In this document: piece after piece, positions 8,439 through 16,596 of the stretch
How positions within the stretch are numbered: the stretch's first letter is position 1
How the letters are laid out: each line of letters begins with the position of its first letter
From: Proruminimicrobium sp964487915
GTDB taxonomy: Bacteria; Elusimicrobiota; Endomicrobiia; Endomicrobiales; Endomicrobiaceae
Length of the DNA: 64,000 nucleotides
Direction: 5' to 3'
Assembly: GCA_964487915.1 (NCBI GenBank)
Contig: CAZASN010000001.1
Coordinates: 1 to 64,000 of the forward strand
Position numbers and translations under genes: made by a program
The notes under the pieces: model-generated
Database searches by the model: none
Seen by the model: only the letters and a program-made list of their open reading frames with translations
What the model was told of the DNA's origin: nothing

Positions 8439-8942
8439 TTGGCTGACAATAAATTTAACAAAGAGAATGAAAGCGGTTTAACGGAAACGGTAGTATCCGT
8501 TAACAGAGTAACAAAAGTCGTTAAGGGCGGAAAGAGAATGTCCTTTAACGCGCTTGTCGTAGTCGGCGACGGAGCGGGAAAAGTCGGTTGCGGATTAGGC
8601 AAGGCGAACGAAGTGCAGGCCGCTATTAAGAAAGGCAGCACCAGAGCGCAGAAAAATATGATAAGCGTATCTATTAGAAATACAAGCATTCCGCATGAAG
8701 TAATAGGCGTAAGCGGAGCGGGAAAAGTTTTGCTTAAACCTGCGGTTCCGGGAACCGGCGTTATCGCCGGCGGTTCGGTAAGAGCCGTTCTTGAAGCTGT
8801 AGGCGTAAAAGACATTCTTACAAAATCAATGGGTACGGCAAATCCGTTTAACGTCGTATATGCCACGATTGAGGCTCTTAAAGGTTTGAGATCAAAAGAA
8901 GATGTGGCAAAAATAAGAAATAAAGAGGTTGCAGAAATATGA
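8439..8942 (+). CDS. rpsE: 30S ribosomal protein S5 (TTG start)
   Basis: The protein has 167 residues. The double-stranded RNA-binding fold shows VVSVNRVTKVVKGGKRMSFNALVVVGDGAGKVG, and the C-terminal part contains PAVPGTGVIAGGSVRAVLEAVG. S5 shapes the mRNA entry tunnel and accuracy of decoding. The chosen start is a TTG with a strong tcgggagg element seven bases upstream; no ATG in frame gives a full N-terminus. The stop overlaps the rplO start as ATGA, so the two are translationally coupled, leaving no room for rpmD. Confidence 0.96.
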   Translation: MADNKFNKENESGLTETVVSVNRVTKVVKGGKRMSFNALVVVGDGAGKVGCGLGKANEVQAAIKKGSTRAQKNMISVSIRNTSIPHEVIGVSGAGKVLLKPAVPGTGVIAGGSVRAVLEAVGVKDILTKSMGTANPFNVVYATIEALKGLRSKEDVAKIRNKEVAEI

Positions 8943-9394
8943 TCGGATTAAATACATTAAAACCTGCGGAAGGTTCAAGGCACAGAAAGAAAATTATCGG
9001 CAGAGGAGTCGGTTCGGGTCACGGCAGAACTTCCACAAGAGGAAGCAAAGGCCAGAAAGCAAGATCCGGCGACGGCAGCAAAATGTCTTTTTTTGAAGCC
9101 GGTCAGACGGCTATCGTAAGAAGAATGCCTAAAAGAGGTTTTAATAATACGGCGTTCAGAAAAGAATACGAAATAGTCAATCTTGATTTGATAGCTTCAA
9201 AATTTAATTCGGGCGATGAAATTACCGTCGCAAAACTTAAAGAGGCCGGACTTATAAAGAAAGGCAAACTCGTTAAGATTCTCGCAAACGGAAACGTAGA
9301 TAAAAAGTTTAACGTTTCGGCAAACTCTTTTTCAAAAACAGCAAAAGAAAAAATTGAAAAAGCGGGCGGCAAAGCAGTTGTAGTTGAAGCTTAA
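8939..9394 (+). CDS. rplO: 50S ribosomal protein L15
   Basis: The protein has 151 residues. GSRHRKKIIGRGVGSGHGRTSTRGSKGQKAR, with its glycine and arginine-rich extension, and FEAGQTAIVRRMPKRGFNN define L15, a late assembly protein of the 50S that threads through 23S rRNA. Its start overlaps the rpsE stop by four bases. L30, usually encoded between S5 and L15, is absent. Confidence 0.97.
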   Translation: MIGLNTLKPAEGSRHRKKIIGRGVGSGHGRTSTRGSKGQKARSGDGSKMSFFEAGQTAIVRRMPKRGFNNTAFRKEYEIVNLDLIASKFNSGDEITVAKLKEAGLIKKGKLVKILANGNVDKKFNVSANSFSKTAKEKIEKAGGKAVVVEA

Positions 9395-9469
9395 TAAAAT
9401 TTTGATATTCGGACTTAATTAAGTAAAATATTAAAATATAATTTTGTTATAAATAAAAAAGGCGGGACA

Positions 9470-10813
9470 ATGCTAAAAACATTCGGAGACGTATTTAAAA
9501 TTCCCCAATTAAGAAATAAAGTTCTATTTACCCTTGCGATCATTATCGCCTACAGAATAGGAGCTTCGGTTCCTATACCGGGCATTAATGCTGAGGCTGT
9601 TAAGTCTCTATTTCAAGCGAACAGCAACGGGCTACTGGGATTTCTTGATATGTTTTCCGGCGGCGCATTAAACAGGATGTCAGTATTTTCCATGGGAATA
9701 ATGCCGTATATTAACGCGTCTATTATAATGAGTTTGATGCAGGGCGCACACGTTATCCCTTACCTTGACAGGCTTGCAAAAGAAGGAGAACAGGGCAGAA
9801 AGAAACTAACGCAGATTACAAGATATGCCACCCTTATTTTGGGAGCTATACAGTCTTTCGGTCTTACGATGGCTATTACAAAAATGCCTACACCCAGCGG
9901 TATGCCTATAGTTTTGGACCCTACGATGGCATGGATGACGATGACGGTTACCACTTTGGTTGCGGGTACGGTTCTTATAATGTGGCTCGGCGAACAGGTT
10001 ACCGAAAGAGGAATAGGAAACGGTATCTCTTTAATCATTTTTGCAGGTATAGTTGAAAGGCTTCCGAAAGCTACTCTGGGAGTATTCAAACTCGTCCAGA
10101 TGGACGAATTATCGCTGCTTTTGGCTATATTTTTACTTGCTCTTGTATTAACCGTTTTGGCTGTCGTTATATGGGTTGAAACTGCTCAGAGAAGAATACC
10201 CGTACATTATGCAAAAAGAATGGTCGGCAGAAAAATGTACGGCGGACAGACTTCATTTTTGCCTATTAAAGTTGACCAGTCCGGCGTTATAGCGGTTATC
10301 TTTGCGGTATCTATTTTGTCGGCGCCTCTTACCATAGCTCAGTTTGCTCCGGAATGGACAGTATGGGGAATACCGGTATCAAAAAAAATACTTGAATGGT
10401 TTAACCGCAGTTCCATAATTTACAACTCAATTTACGCTGCGCTTGTAATATTTTTCTGTTATTTTTACAATTCAATTTCGTTTAATCCGAAAGATTTATC
10501 GGAAAACATGAAAAAATCGGGCGGATTTATACCCGGCGTAAGGCCCGGCGATCCGACTGCCGTTTATATTCAGAAAATACTTGAAAGAGTAACTCTGGGC
10601 GGCGCGTTGTTTGTAGCCGCAATAGCGGTTCTTCCCGATTATATCAGATCGTTTATGGGAGCGCCTTTCTTCTTCGGAGGAACATCGCTTCTTATCGTTG
10701 TCGGCGTATCGCTTGACACCATAGGCCAGATTGAGTCTCATTTGATTATGAGGCATTATGAGGGGTTTATGAAAGAGGGACGTATTAAAGGCCGTTGGTT
10801 CAACATCAAGTAG
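9470..10813 (+). CDS. secY: Preprotein translocase subunit SecY
   Basis: The 447-residue protein forms the protein-conducting channel of the Sec system in the inner membrane. Ten hydrophobic helices can be traced from residue 16 on. FLDMFSGGALNRMSVFSMGIMPYINASII around residue 65 covers the plug and helix 2, and the cytoplasmic loop ending EGRIKGRWFNIK is the C-terminal tail. It closes the ribosomal cluster, 76 bases after rplO, and is followed by hairpins rather than by adk, which usually follows. Its neighbours include many Sec substrates further along. Confidence 0.98.
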   Translation: MLKTFGDVFKIPQLRNKVLFTLAIIIAYRIGASVPIPGINAEAVKSLFQANSNGLLGFLDMFSGGALNRMSVFSMGIMPYINASIIMSLMQGAHVIPYLDRLAKEGEQGRKKLTQITRYATLILGAIQSFGLTMAITKMPTPSGMPIVLDPTMAWMTMTVTTLVAGTVLIMWLGEQVTERGIGNGISLIIFAGIVERLPKATLGVFKLVQMDELSLLLAIFLLALVLTVLAVVIWVETAQRRIPVHYAKRMVGRKMYGGQTSFLPIKVDQSGVIAVIFAVSILSAPLTIAQFAPEWTVWGIPVSKKILEWFNRSSIIYNSIYAALVIFFCYFYNSISFNPKDLSENMKKSGGFIPGVRPGDPTAVYIQKILERVTLGGALFVAAIAVLPDYIRSFMGAPFFFGGTSLLIVVGVSLDTIGQIESHLIMRHYEGFMKEGRIKGRWFNIK

Positions 10814-10834
10814 GCGACCGAATCTTTTTAATTT

Positions 10835-10903
10835 AAATTGACGTTTTAAAAATCTTATGTGCCGTTTCACTTACGCACACTGCAATTTTTAAAACGTCAA
10901 TTT
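10835..10903. repeat. Inverted repeat with 19-bp perfect arms downstream of secY
   Basis: The arms AAATTGACGTTTTAAAAAT and its exact reverse complement enclose 31 bases; within the loop, TGTGC and GCACA form a second, nested pair. It starts 21 bases after the secY stop. It could act as a mRNA 3' stabiliser or terminator, or be a mobile palindromic repeat: pieces resembling its loop and right flank recur downstream of rplQ. Confidence 0.8.
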
Positions 10904-10951
10904 TCTTTTAAAAATCTTCTAGTCGCAAACGACGAAAACTATATAACAAAT

Positions 10952-10987
10952 AAAAATTTCAAGTCATACCGATGACTTGAAATTTTT
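10952..10987. terminator. Bidirectional intrinsic terminator between secY and the convergent HEPN-motif gene
   Basis: Perfect 16-bp stem (AAAAATTTCAAGTCAT and its complement) with a four-base ACCG loop. The stem has A-rich and T-rich ends, so it can terminate both the secY operon and the convergent minus-strand gene 42 bases away. Confidence 0.8.
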
Positions 10988-11028
10988 GTTATTTATACTG
11001 AAATGATAATATTTTTAATAAGTTGAGA

Positions 11029-12279
11029 CTACTTTTCTTTTATTTTTATTTTAACTTTTTTTCTGGATATTAGTTTTTCTTTAAAAATTTCGTAAAAAGT
11101 CGATTGGAATTTAGGATGTTCTCTGGCCATTTGAAACAAAGGCCATGCTCTATATTCATCTTTTGAAATTTCATTATGAACGAGTTTTTTCATAATAGAA
11201 CATGCTTCTGGAATTTTATCAGACAAAACAGCTACAGCTAATTTAAATATGTTATCGCTTGCAGACCAATCAACAGATTTTAATGTTACAATGCATGTTT
11301 TATCTTGTCCAGACCATTTGTAAGCTTGAGCTAAATTTATTAATAATATCTTATAAGTGGTTTCAGCAAATTTTTTCTGAAATTGTAATTGTGTAAAAAA
11401 TGATAATATTTTGATAACGACATTGTACTTGTTTTGTGTTAATAACTCATATGTTATAAGTTCTATATGCTTAGAAGAGTCTTCAATTGTTGCTGGATCA
11501 AGTTTTTGCCATATAACATGAGAAAGTTTGATTGCCATTTCAACAAGACAGTCATAAGCTGAGTCTAAGTACTGTCTGTTAACATAAAGAGGCATCCCTT
11601 TTTTTATGCCATTAATATTATAATTGTGTTTTTTGCAAATATCAATATATTGAGATGATACAATTCCGTTTGTATGAGCAAATAAATTTCTTCTTTCTGT
11701 TAATTCTATAAAGGTGGGTAAAATATCTAAACCTTCTCTTAATTTGATGCCTAGAATGTTTTCTAGACATTCTATTTGTTTAAAATGACTATCACGTAAA
11801 AAAGAATCAATTTTCTTTTCTATTATATAATCTTTTATGCTTTCTATTGTTGAAAACTCAGATAGGTCTGAGAACAATATATTTGTATCGCTTGAACTTA
11901 AAATCTCACTTTTTAATGAATAAATGCATTTTAATATTTGTCCAATAAAAAAATCATATTGACTTATCATTGAAAGTATAATTTGTTGGGGCATAATTTT
12001 TAAACAAGCAGTCATTTCATCTATTCTTTTATGTTGTTTTCTGATTTCATGATCTGAGTCGTCTTTTAGTTTGTACTCTAGAATACCATTTTTTTCTTTC
12101 TGTACTATAGCATGTTTGTATAAGAATTTTTTGAAATCTTCGACACTTTTTTGCCTAAGATTGGGAATGATACAAAAACATATAGGTTTGAAGATTTCTA
12201 AAGTATTTATGGTTATTAAAAAATTATCCAGAGCTATTTTTATACAATGTTTACTTTCTTTTGAGGATGTTTTGTTCAT
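11029..12279 (-). CDS. HEPN-motif protein of unknown function
   Basis: The protein has 416 residues. I do not recognise the whole family. Around residues 185-205 it reads FIELTERRNLFAHTNG, giving R197-x4-H202, the Rx4-6H motif of HEPN-fold ribonucleases, in a helical context with a preceding polar helix. The N-terminal 90 residues and the C-terminal 130 (helical, repeat-like, LAQAYKWSGQDKTC) look like separate domains. The gene is markedly AT-rich and lysine/isoleucine-rich compared with the flanking ribosomal genes, which suggests acquisition. It is monocistronic, convergent with secY. A role as a defence or stress RNase is inference; it could also be a non-catalytic HEPN protein. Confidence 0.6.
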   Translation of the reverse strand: MNKTSSKESKHCIKIALDNFLITINTLEIFKPICFCIIPNLRQKSVEDFKKFLYKHAIVQKEKNGILEYKLKDDSDHEIRKQHKRIDEMTACLKIMPQQIILSMISQYDFFIGQILKCIYSLKSEILSSSDTNILFSDLSEFSTIESIKDYIIEKKIDSFLRDSHFKQIECLENILGIKLREGLDILPTFIELTERRNLFAHTNGIVSSQYIDICKKHNYNINGIKKGMPLYVNRQYLDSAYDCLVEMAIKLSHVIWQKLDPATIEDSSKHIELITYELLTQNKYNVVIKILSFFTQLQFQKKFAETTYKILLINLAQAYKWSGQDKTCIVTLKSVDWSASDNIFKLAVAVLSDKIPEACSIMKKLVHNEISKDEYRAWPLFQMAREHPKFQSTFYEIFKEKLISRKKVKIKIKEK

Positions 12280-12320
12280 TAGAATTCTCCATTGTAAAAT
12301 GACATTTGCTTATATGCAAT

Positions 12321-12355
12321 TATACATTAAAAATTAAAATGATTTTTAATGTATA
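12321..12355. terminator. AT-rich palindrome between two minus-strand genes
   Basis: Perfect 14-bp arms (TATACATTAAAAAT and complement) around a seven-base loop. It lies downstream of the first Mrr-N-like gene and upstream of the HEPN-motif gene, both on the minus strand, so it may terminate the former or serve as an operator of the latter. It is too AT-rich to be a strong terminator. Confidence 0.45.
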
Positions 12356-12436
12356 AAAAATTATGGTAAAGTCACATTTTTTTATTTTTTAGTCATTGCC
12401 AAGCATCCAAGCTGCGAATCTTCCCGGCTTCTAATT

Positions 12437-12742
12437 TCAAGACTTCCAAATATCTGATACGTTATCGGTAAGGGCTTTCAGTCCGGAGCTTGTTATTTTG
12501 TAAAGGCCTCGGGTTCCTACTTTTACAAGCAGGGTCGCTCTTTGCATTTGCGATATAGCCCATGAAATTCTGTCTGCGATGATTGTTTGAGTTTTACTCG
12601 GCAGCAGGTGTTCTAATTCTTCATTTGAGAGTTTTAAATTGGCAGCAATGATGGTTTCTACTTCTTTCTGCGTTTTTGGACGCCCGTCTTCAAAAGCTTT
12701 TAAAACAGGTTTAATGCATTCATTACGCTGTGGTATTGCCAT
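12437..12742 (-). CDS. Stand-alone winged-helix protein like the Mrr N-terminal domain (copy 1)
   Basis: The protein has 101 residues. MAIPQRNECIKPVLKAFEDG, then LKLSNEELEHLLPSKTQTIIADRISWAI and a C-terminal VGTRGLYKITSSGLKAL correspond to the N-terminal winged-helix module of Mrr-type restriction endonucleases (pattern: MAIPxY, LLPSGxQ, DNRVGWA, RGxYxIT). No nuclease domain follows; the ORF simply ends. A strong ggagga Shine-Dalgarno sequence is present. A paralogue with the same upstream region lies 211 bases upstream on the same strand. Likely a DNA-binding regulator or a remnant or accessory of a restriction module; which one cannot be decided here. Confidence 0.65.
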   Translation of the reverse strand: MAIPQRNECIKPVLKAFEDGRPKTQKEVETIIAANLKLSNEELEHLLPSKTQTIIADRISWAISQMQRATLLVKVGTRGLYKITSSGLKALTDNVSDIWKS

Positions 12743-12792
12743 AAAATCCTCCGTATTAGGCGCAAATTAATCGGAAGCTAAACAATAAATGA

Positions 12793-12821
12793 ATTATATA
12801 ATAAAATTTTTAAAAAATCAC
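12793..12821 (-). promoter_or_regulatory. Promoter of Mrr-N-like copy 1
   Basis: A TATAAT -10 box, with a GTGATT element 17 bases further upstream, lies 50 bases before the start. The A/T run, the CACAYACA element and a later TTAATCGGAAG element are shared with copy 2, showing that the promoter was duplicated with the gene. Confidence 0.5.
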
Positions 12822-12953
12822 ACACATTTTTAGTGTTTCTTATTCAGCCTTTTGAGGTGTTGCTAAGCTTCTCAGCTTCCCAGCTTCAAAACTTCCGTCA
12901 TTTAAGTCGTTGCTAAGCTTCTCAGCTTCCAAGCCGCCAAGCTTCTGTAGTTC

Positions 12954-13259
12954 TCAAAGCAGAGCGTTGATGTTTGCGGTGCTGTTTACCGCTTTTAAGC
13001 CGGCGGGGGATATTTTGTAATATCCGTTATTGCCTACTTTTATAAGCAGGCCGCCTCGTACCAAAGAAAATATAGACCATGCAACTCTTTCTTCAACAAG
13101 CGTTTGAGTTGAGTGCATAGCCAATTCTTTTGTTTCTTCGTTTGATAAATTTAAGATTTTAGCAACCATCGGGTCTATTTGTTTTTGGGTTCTGGGTTCG
13201 CCGTCGGAAAATGCTTTTAAAACAGGTCTTAAAAAACCTTCGCGCTGCGGTATTGTCAT
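12954..13259 (-). CDS. Stand-alone winged-helix protein like the Mrr N-terminal domain (copy 2)
   Basis: The protein has 101 residues and aligns end to end with the neighbouring copy: MTIPQREGFLRPVLKAFSDG, LNLSNEETKELAMHSTQTLVEERVAWSI and VGNNGYYKISPAGLKAV. The LLPS motif of copy 1 is changed to LAMHS here. A ggagga ribosome-binding site precedes the ATG. Two tandem, diverged copies with duplicated promoters suggest that the pair is maintained and perhaps acts as homo- or heterodimer; the DNA target is unknown. Alternative reading: decayed pieces of two Mrr genes, but both frames are intact. Confidence 0.65.
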   Translation of the reverse strand: MTIPQREGFLRPVLKAFSDGEPRTQKQIDPMVAKILNLSNEETKELAMHSTQTLVEERVAWSIFSLVRGGLLIKVGNNGYYKISPAGLKAVNSTANINALL

Positions 13260-13340
13260 AAATCCTCCGTTTTGGTTGATGCATTAATCGGAAGTTATAG
13301 CAATGTTTTTAACAACGGCCGAAATTTCCCGGCCGCAAAT

Positions 13341-13369
13341 ATTATAATAAAATTTTAAAAAAAATCACA
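13341..13369 (-). promoter_or_regulatory. Promoter of Mrr-N-like copy 2
   Basis: TATAAT -10 and TGTGAT-like -35 with 17-base spacing, 81 bases before the gene, in the same sequence context as the promoter of copy 1. Confidence 0.5.
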
Positions 13370-13556
13370 TACAGATTTTAATATTTTTTGTTTAGCTGTT
13401 TAAGTTTTTACAAAGTTTTAGCCGTTTAAGTCGTTGCTAAACTTCTAAACTACTTCGGTTTGCTTCGCAAATCCGCCCAACATCTCAGCTTCTGCCGTTA
13501 TCGTCGTTGCTAAGCTGCTCCGCTTCCAAGCTTCTAATCTTCTGTCTTTATATGCG

Positions 13557-13585
13557 TTGACTTGTATATTATTTTTATTTACAAT
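13557..13585 (+). promoter_or_regulatory. Promoter of the porin-like gene
   Basis: TTGACT and TACAAT separated by 17 bases, about 40 bases upstream of the start; the leader carries an aaggagagg ribosome-binding site. Confidence 0.6.
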
Positions 13586-13625
13586 GTCGGGGCAGTATAT
13601 ATTTAATAAGTTTTAAGGAGAGGGT

Positions 13626-14867
13626 ATGAAAAAGTTTGTATTTTTTATGTTGGTTTTAACTTTGTTTATTCCTCAGGCTGCAAGCGCAAAAATCAATTTG
13701 TACGGACAACTTGATATTATGGGTTCAGACACACAATGGAAGAACATGGGAGATACTTTTGCAAACGGGAGAAGTTTTACCAATACAAGATTGTTGCTCG
13801 GAGCGAATTTTAATCTGATAGAAAATGTGGAAGGAAATGCAGCATTTGTATATGTAAGTTCATGGGGCGATAACTATTTGGCGGGCCAGCAGATAGATAA
13901 CAGTTCAAATTCAGGCTTGTTGAACAAAATAACTCTTACCGAAGCAAACGTAATATTCAAAAACTTCTTTGATAATGACAGATTATCATTAAAAGTCGGT
14001 AGATTTTATTACGGTGAAAAAGGCGATTCAATATTTTATGTGGGTTTAAGGGATATGACAAGATGGGTTGCATATTCTCAAAATTACTGGCTCGGAGCAT
14101 ATAACGGCGGTATGGACGGAGTTGTCTTAAACTATAACGATAAAGAAAAGTTAAATGTTGATTTTTTATATTCAAAAATATCAAATGAAAATGCCGATAC
14201 TGCTATGATGGCGCAGACAAAAGTAAATATATCTTTGATAAATGCAAAATATAAATTAAATGATAATCTGAGTTTAAGAGGATATATATATGATTCAGAA
14301 ACGGCAGAAATTGTTCCAATCGGACTTTACGGCACAAACAGAACGGAAATTATAGGTTTTAAACCTGAATTCAGGAAATGCAGTTTAAGCGCTTCGGCGG
14401 AAATAGCAAAACTCTTTTATAGTTTGGAATCAAATATGTTTGACCGGTCCGAAACAGATTCTCTTCTTACAAAATTAAATGCCGAATACAGAATTGTTTT
14501 AAACGATATGATGATTACGCCGAGAGTTCAGTATTTAAGAGCCGGAGAATATTTTGCATCAAGCTTGTCTGATGCAAATTTCGGGATAATAACAAACAAC
14601 TTTGATTTTATGTGGGGTTTGTATAATATTGAATCCTTTAACGCGGGAGTTGATTTTTCAAAGGATAAATTTACATTTTTGTTAGACGTATTCAAAAACA
14701 GCAACGCAGCAGGGGGAAATCTCAGCTATGAATATGATGTAAAAGCGGAATATAATTATACCGAGCATCTTAAATTTTATATAGGATATGCTTATTTAAA
14801 CATGGATGAAGCTGACCACTGGATTACAAATGCGGTGATGGGCGCTACATGGAAATTCGGTAAATAA
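13626..14867 (+). CDS. Porin-like outer-membrane beta-barrel protein
   Basis: The protein has 413 residues. A clear signal peptide (KKFVFFMLVLTLFIPQAASA, cleavage after ASA near residue 21) is followed by alternating amphipathic strands rich in aromatic residues and asparagine, for example INLYGQLDIMG, LSLRGYIYDSE and LKFYIGYAYLNMD. The end ATWKFGK is a strand with the near-terminal aromatic typical of barrels. It resembles generic Gram-negative porins or alginate-export-like barrels, but I cannot name a substrate. It has its own promoter and terminator, so it is a single-gene unit. Confidence 0.65.
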   Translation: MKKFVFFMLVLTLFIPQAASAKINLYGQLDIMGSDTQWKNMGDTFANGRSFTNTRLLLGANFNLIENVEGNAAFVYVSSWGDNYLAGQQIDNSSNSGLLNKITLTEANVIFKNFFDNDRLSLKVGRFYYGEKGDSIFYVGLRDMTRWVAYSQNYWLGAYNGGMDGVVLNYNDKEKLNVDFLYSKISNENADTAMMAQTKVNISLINAKYKLNDNLSLRGYIYDSETAEIVPIGLYGTNRTEIIGFKPEFRKCSLSASAEIAKLFYSLESNMFDRSETDSLLTKLNAEYRIVLNDMMITPRVQYLRAGEYFASSLSDANFGIITNNFDFMWGLYNIESFNAGVDFSKDKFTFLLDVFKNSNAAGGNLSYEYDVKAEYNYTEHLKFYIGYAYLNMDEADHWITNAVMGATWKFGK

Positions 14868-14886
14868 ACGGTTTTTAATATTAAGC

Positions 14887-14925
14887 AAAAGAGACAGGGT
14901 TTTTTTTGAGCCCTGTCTCTTTTTT
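14887..14925 (+). terminator. Intrinsic terminator of the porin-like gene
   Basis: Stem AAAAGAGACAGGG with CCCTGTCTCTTTT, loop of about 11 bases, ending in a T tract, 20 bases after the stop. Confidence 0.9.
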
Positions 14926-15002
14926 ATATACAAAAGCAGATTTGAACCGCATATATCTCATTATCAATAACTGAAATCATTTATTTGAAAAAAAATTTCT
15001 GC

Positions 15003-15008
15003 TATAAT
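15003..15008 (+). promoter_or_regulatory. -10 box of the Sel1-repeat gene
   Basis: TATAAT 43 bases before the start; the -35 region is poor (TTTATT at 17-base spacing). Confidence 0.45.
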
Positions 15009-15051
15009 GCCGTAAAGGCAAACCGTCATCAAAAAAATAAAGAGGTTTTTT

Positions 15052-15987
15052 ATGAATTATTTAAAAATTTTCTTAAGTTTTTTTGTAATTATTTTTTTTG
15101 CGGCTTATGTTAAATCTGAAACTTTGGAAGAGCTTACGGCAAAAGCGCAAAACTGGGACTCAGAAGCGCAGTATAAACTGGGCGATATTTATTTTAACGG
15201 AGACGGCGTTGATAAAAATTACAAAGAAGCTTTCGGCTGGTATTCAAAATCGGCGATGAAAGCTTATGCTCCCGGCGAATATAAAACCGGCTATATGTAC
15301 GATTACGGGTACGGCACGGATAAAAATTATAAAAAAGCTTTTGAATATTATATGAAAGCGGCCGGCAAAGGAAACGCCGACGCGCAATGCGCGGTCGGGT
15401 CCGTATATTCAAGCGTTACTTACGGCGATGTTTACGGAGTAAAAACAGATTATAAAGAAGCGTTTGAATGGTACAAGAAAGCGGCTGAACAAAATCACGC
15501 TTTAGCGCAGTTTCATTTAGGCAATATGTATTACGGCGGAAAGGGAATCGACGAAGGACCTGATTATAAAAAGGCTTTTGAATGGATTCTTAAATCAGCC
15601 GAGCAGGGTACTCCCGACGCGCAAAGCGAAACGGGATATATGTATTATGAAGGCATCGGCGTTGATAAAGATTACAAAAAAGCGTTTGAATGGTATTTAA
15701 AAGCGGCCGAACAGGACGACGAACAGGCCCAGTGTTATGTAGGCAATATGTACTATGACGGAAACGGCGTTGAAAAAGATTTGAATAAAGCCTTTGAATG
15801 GTATTCAAAAGCAGCCGAAAAAGGCAACGCGCAGGCCGAATATAATTTAGGTTTTATGTATTATACGGGACAGCCGGTTGAAAAAGATTTCAGAAAAGCA
15901 ATAGCGTTATTTATGAGTTCCGCCGATCACGGCTGTAAAGACGCAAGATATATGCTTCAAAAACTGAATGTAAAACCCGAAATTTAA
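15052..15987 (+). CDS. Exported Sel1-like repeat protein
   Basis: The protein has 311 residues with an N-terminal signal or anchor (residues 4-20) and seven Sel1-type TPR-like repeats. Repeat cores read AQYKLGDIYFNGDGVDKNYK, then EAFEWYKKAAE and AQCYVGNMYYDGNGVEKD. Such helical solenoids mediate protein-protein contacts in the periplasm or outside the cell, often in envelope or host-interaction settings. The third repeat contains a short insertion (SVTYGDVYG). Repeats are similar at DNA level, so copy-number change is plausible. It is followed after 12 bases by the next gene, probably in the same transcript. Confidence 0.85.
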   Translation: MNYLKIFLSFFVIIFFAAYVKSETLEELTAKAQNWDSEAQYKLGDIYFNGDGVDKNYKEAFGWYSKSAMKAYAPGEYKTGYMYDYGYGTDKNYKKAFEYYMKAAGKGNADAQCAVGSVYSSVTYGDVYGVKTDYKEAFEWYKKAAEQNHALAQFHLGNMYYGGKGIDEGPDYKKAFEWILKSAEQGTPDAQSETGYMYYEGIGVDKDYKKAFEWYLKAAEQDDEQAQCYVGNMYYDGNGVEKDLNKAFEWYSKAAEKGNAQAEYNLGFMYYTGQPVEKDFRKAIALFMSSADHGCKDARYMLQKLNVKPEI

Positions 15988-15999
15988 GGATTTTTTATT

Positions 16000-16461
16000 A
16001 TGTCAAAATCTCAGGAAGCTGAAAAATTATTTAAAGAAGGATATAACTGCTGCCAGTCCGTTGTGGGCGCATTTTGCGGCGAGTTGAATATTGATTTTGA
16101 AACCGCAATGAAACTTTCTTCGTCATTCGGAGGCGGAATGGGACGCCTTAGAGAAGTTTGCGGAGCCGTTTCGGGAATGTTTATTGTTGGCGGTTTAAAA
16201 TACGGATACGCGGATCCCAAAGACCGCAAAGCAAAAGCGGAACATTATAAACTTATACAGGAACTTGCAAAAGAATTTGAGAACAAATACGGTTCAATAG
16301 TATGCAGGCGGCTTTTGGGGCTTGAAGAAAAAAAAGACAGCCATGTTCCTTCCGAAAGAACGCAGCAGTATTATGAAAAAAGGCCGTGTTCGCAATATGT
16401 GGCTTTTGCAGCCGAACTTGCCGAAAAGATGATTTCTTCAAAAGAGCCGCAAATAAAATAA
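16000..16461 (+). CDS. C_GCAxxG_C_C family protein
   Basis: The protein has 153 residues. The family pattern is seen directly: NCCQSVVGAFCGE near residue 16, FGGGMGRLREVCGAVSGM near 45, a later VCRRLLG and RPCSQYVAFAAEL. The family has an unknown, presumed redox or metal-binding role from its conserved cysteines. It is about 20 residues longer than many members. The ATG lies 12 bases behind the Sel1-repeat gene. Confidence 0.85.
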   Translation: MSKSQEAEKLFKEGYNCCQSVVGAFCGELNIDFETAMKLSSSFGGGMGRLREVCGAVSGMFIVGGLKYGYADPKDRKAKAEHYKLIQELAKEFENKYGSIVCRRLLGLEEKKDSHVPSERTQQYYEKRPCSQYVAFAAELAEKMISSKEPQIK

Positions 16462-16475
16462 AAGCAATAAAACGC

Positions 16476-16505
16476 TTGACATTGCAATAAAATTTAATAT
16501 ATAAT
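16476..16505 (+). promoter_or_regulatory. Consensus sigma-70 promoter of the adk-rplQ operon
   Basis: Perfect TTGACA and TATAAT hexamers with 18-base spacing, 91 bases upstream of adk. This replaces the usual read-through from secY and gives the alpha-operon part its own strong promoter. Confidence 0.85.
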
Positions 16506-16522
16506 CTGCAAATCTATCTTTC

Positions 16523-16563
16523 ACATCCGTGACGTTATGAGAGTATCATAGCGTCAGAGATGT
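16523..16563 (+). promoter_or_regulatory. Leader hairpin upstream of adk
   Basis: GACGTTATGA pairs with TCATAGCGTC (one G-U) across a five-base loop, extended beyond a three-base internal loop by ACATC with GATGT. It lies in the 5' untranslated region right after the promoter. No T tract follows, so it is more likely an RNA stability or autoregulatory element than a terminator. Confidence 0.5.
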
Positions 16564-16596
16564 ATTACGCTTTTATTATTTGCATAAGGAATTTTT

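Larger units (their letters stand above)
13260..13625. other. Non-coding stretch with AGCTTC-type low-complexity repeats
   Basis: It contains the upstream region of Mrr-N copy 2, then runs of a degenerate motif (gttgctaagcttctcagcttcc and variants) also seen at 12395-12445, 12850-12950 and 62970-63005, and finally the promoter of the porin-like gene. No convincing ORF or RNA gene is visible. Confidence 0.6.

Noticed and set aside
12071..12337. Plus-strand frame opposite the HEPN-motif gene start
   Set aside because: Phe/Ile/Cys-rich shadow in AT-rich DNA without ribosome-binding site.
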